Positions 4,928 to 5,844 of a stretch of DNA of 5,844 bases are shown here, piece by piece. A program made the translations under genes and the position numbers. This DNA is from Helicobacteraceae bacterium. Its GTDB lineage: Bacteria; Campylobacterota; Campylobacteria; Campylobacterales; Sulfurimonadaceae. Below the pieces are notes generated by a model. It saw nothing but the letters and a program-made list of their open reading frames with translations. It did not search any database and was not told the DNA's origin. How positions within the stretch are numbered: the stretch's first letter is position 1; each line of letters begins with the position of its first letter. The stretch covers positions 1 to 5,844 of the forward strand of contig DAOWOG010000100.1 of the NCBI GenBank assembly GCA_030642185.1. The letters are read 5' to 3'.

Positions 4928-5844
4928 CTATGTCTCTTTCTGGCTCTCAGCCATTTTTTCCACTTCAAAGACAAAACGTTCAACAAGTTCTTTCTCATCA
5001 AGATTGGCAACCACATCGCCCTTGACCATCACCAGGCCTTTTCCTTTACCGTAGGCGATCGCTACATCGGCATGTGCCGCTTCACCAATCGCATTGACCA
5101 CACATCCCATCACCGATACATTGAGCGGCGTTGTAATGTGTTTTGTTCGATTTTCAATCTCGCTCACGGCACTGACCAGATCGGCTTCTATGCGTCCGCA
5201 GGTTGGACAGGAGATGATGTTTAAACCTTCCGATGCGACACCGCTGTCTTTTAATATTGCCCGGCCGACATTGATCTCTTCTTCAAGCTCGCCGGTGATC
5301 GAAACCCGCATCGTGTCTCCGATGCCGTCAAGCAGCAGTGCACCAAGACCGATGGCGCTTTTGACCGTGGCATGAAATTTGGTACCGGCCTCGGTCACCC
5401 CCAGATGAAAAGGGTAGTTGTTTTTAGGTCTCAGACCACGATAGGCCTCGACCGTACGCTGTACATCACTGGCTTTCAATGAGACTTTAATATCTGTAAA
5501 GCCCAAATCCTCCAGAAACTTGATGTTGTATTCGGCGGAGGCGATCATCCCCTCCGCTGTTGGACCGTAGCGATTGTCAAACTGCTTCTCAAGCGAGCCG
5601 GCATTGACACCGATACGGATCGGAATATTGCGTTCCTGGCACGCTTTGACTATATCTTTGACACGGGACTGCTCTCCGATATTTCCGGGATTGATACGAA
5701 TGCAGTCCACCACTTCAGCAGCGACAAGTGCCAGTTTATAGTTAAAATGGATATCGGCGATCAGCGGCAGAGAGGTCTGTTCTTTGATGCTTTTAAGCGC
5801 CAGTGCATCTTCCATGTCCGGTACGGCAACGCGAACAATATCAC
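4928..5844 (-). CDS. ispG: 4-hydroxy-3-methylbut-2-en-1-yl diphosphate synthase IspG, N-terminus cut by window edge
   Basis: The frame is open from the right edge to TAG at 4930-4928, showing about 304 residues; roughly the first 50 of a family length near 355 are missing. The Met at 5815 is internal ([20 protein letters not shown] is family sequence). The enzyme (GcpE) converts methylerythritol cyclodiphosphate to HMBPP in the cytoplasmic MEP isoprenoid pathway, using a [4Fe-4S] cluster and two electrons. The TIM-barrel part includes [34 protein letters not shown] and HLGVTEAGT. The C-terminal cluster domain shows SCPTCGR and [12 protein letters not shown]. Counting from Met 5815, Cys203, Cys206, Cys238 and Glu245 fit the C-X2-C-X31-C-X6-E cluster pattern exactly. 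The usual NGPGEA is NAIGEA here, which I recall also from Helicobacter-type enzymes. It is the first visible gene of the ispG-dnaB-comEC run. Confidence 0.98.
   Translation of the reverse strand, partial: DIVRVAVPDMEDALALKSIKEQTSLPLIADIHFNYKLALVAAEVVDCIRINPGNIGEQSRVKDIVKACQERNIPIRIGVNAGSLEKQFDNRYGPTAEGMIASAEYNIKFLEDLGFTDIKVSLKASDVQRTVEAYRGLRPKNNYPFHLGVTEAGTKFHATVKSAIGLGALLLDGIGDTMRVSITGELEEEINVGRAILKDSGVASEGLNIISCPTCGRIEADLVSAVSEIENRTKHITTPLNVSVMGCVVNAIGEAAHADVAIAYGKGKGLVMVKGDVVANLDEKELVERFVFEVEKMAESQKET

Overview
The window looks like chromosome from a Campylobacterota (epsilonproteobacterial) genome, probably a free-living sulfur-oxidiser-type lineage. This is inferred from protein character. 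The ComEC is short, about 420 residues, and has no metallo-beta-lactamase domain. The DnaB carries a charged insertion just before its arginine-finger motif, as remembered for Helicobacter pylori. The IspG has the NAIGEA form of its third iron-sulfur cysteine motif. dnaB is followed by comEC, as I recall from Helicobacter. No species can be named from the sequence alone.

Layout. The left part reads on the plus strand. It starts with the 3' portion of a secreted beta-propeller protein (edge to 881), coupled by an ATGA overlap to a 53-residue putative lipoprotein (878-1039). A gene-free stretch of about 336 bp (1040-1375) follows. It is mostly filled by a 291-bp element with 33-bp terminal inverted repeats (31/33 identical), an inner 14-bp inverted repeat and several small hairpins. 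It resembles a non-autonomous, MITE-like element. Next comes a YihY/BrkB-family membrane protein (1376-2332).

The right part reads on the minus strand and looks like one operon: ispG (entering from the right edge, 5844-4928), dnaB (4927-3482, starting at the base after the ispG stop) and comEC (3433-2168, after a 48-bp very AT-rich gap). ispG makes isoprenoid precursors, dnaB is the replicative helicase, and comEC is the inner-membrane DNA-uptake channel. They share transcription rather than a pathway.

The two halves converge. yihY and comEC overlap tail to tail by 165 bp in exact codon-to-anticodon register, so the hydrophilic tail of YihY is the complementary reading of the last hydrophobic helices of ComEC. 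The best candidates for something undescribed are the inverted-repeat element at 1054-1344 with its palindromic left junction, and this antisense overlap. The remaining genes are ordinary housekeeping or conserved families.
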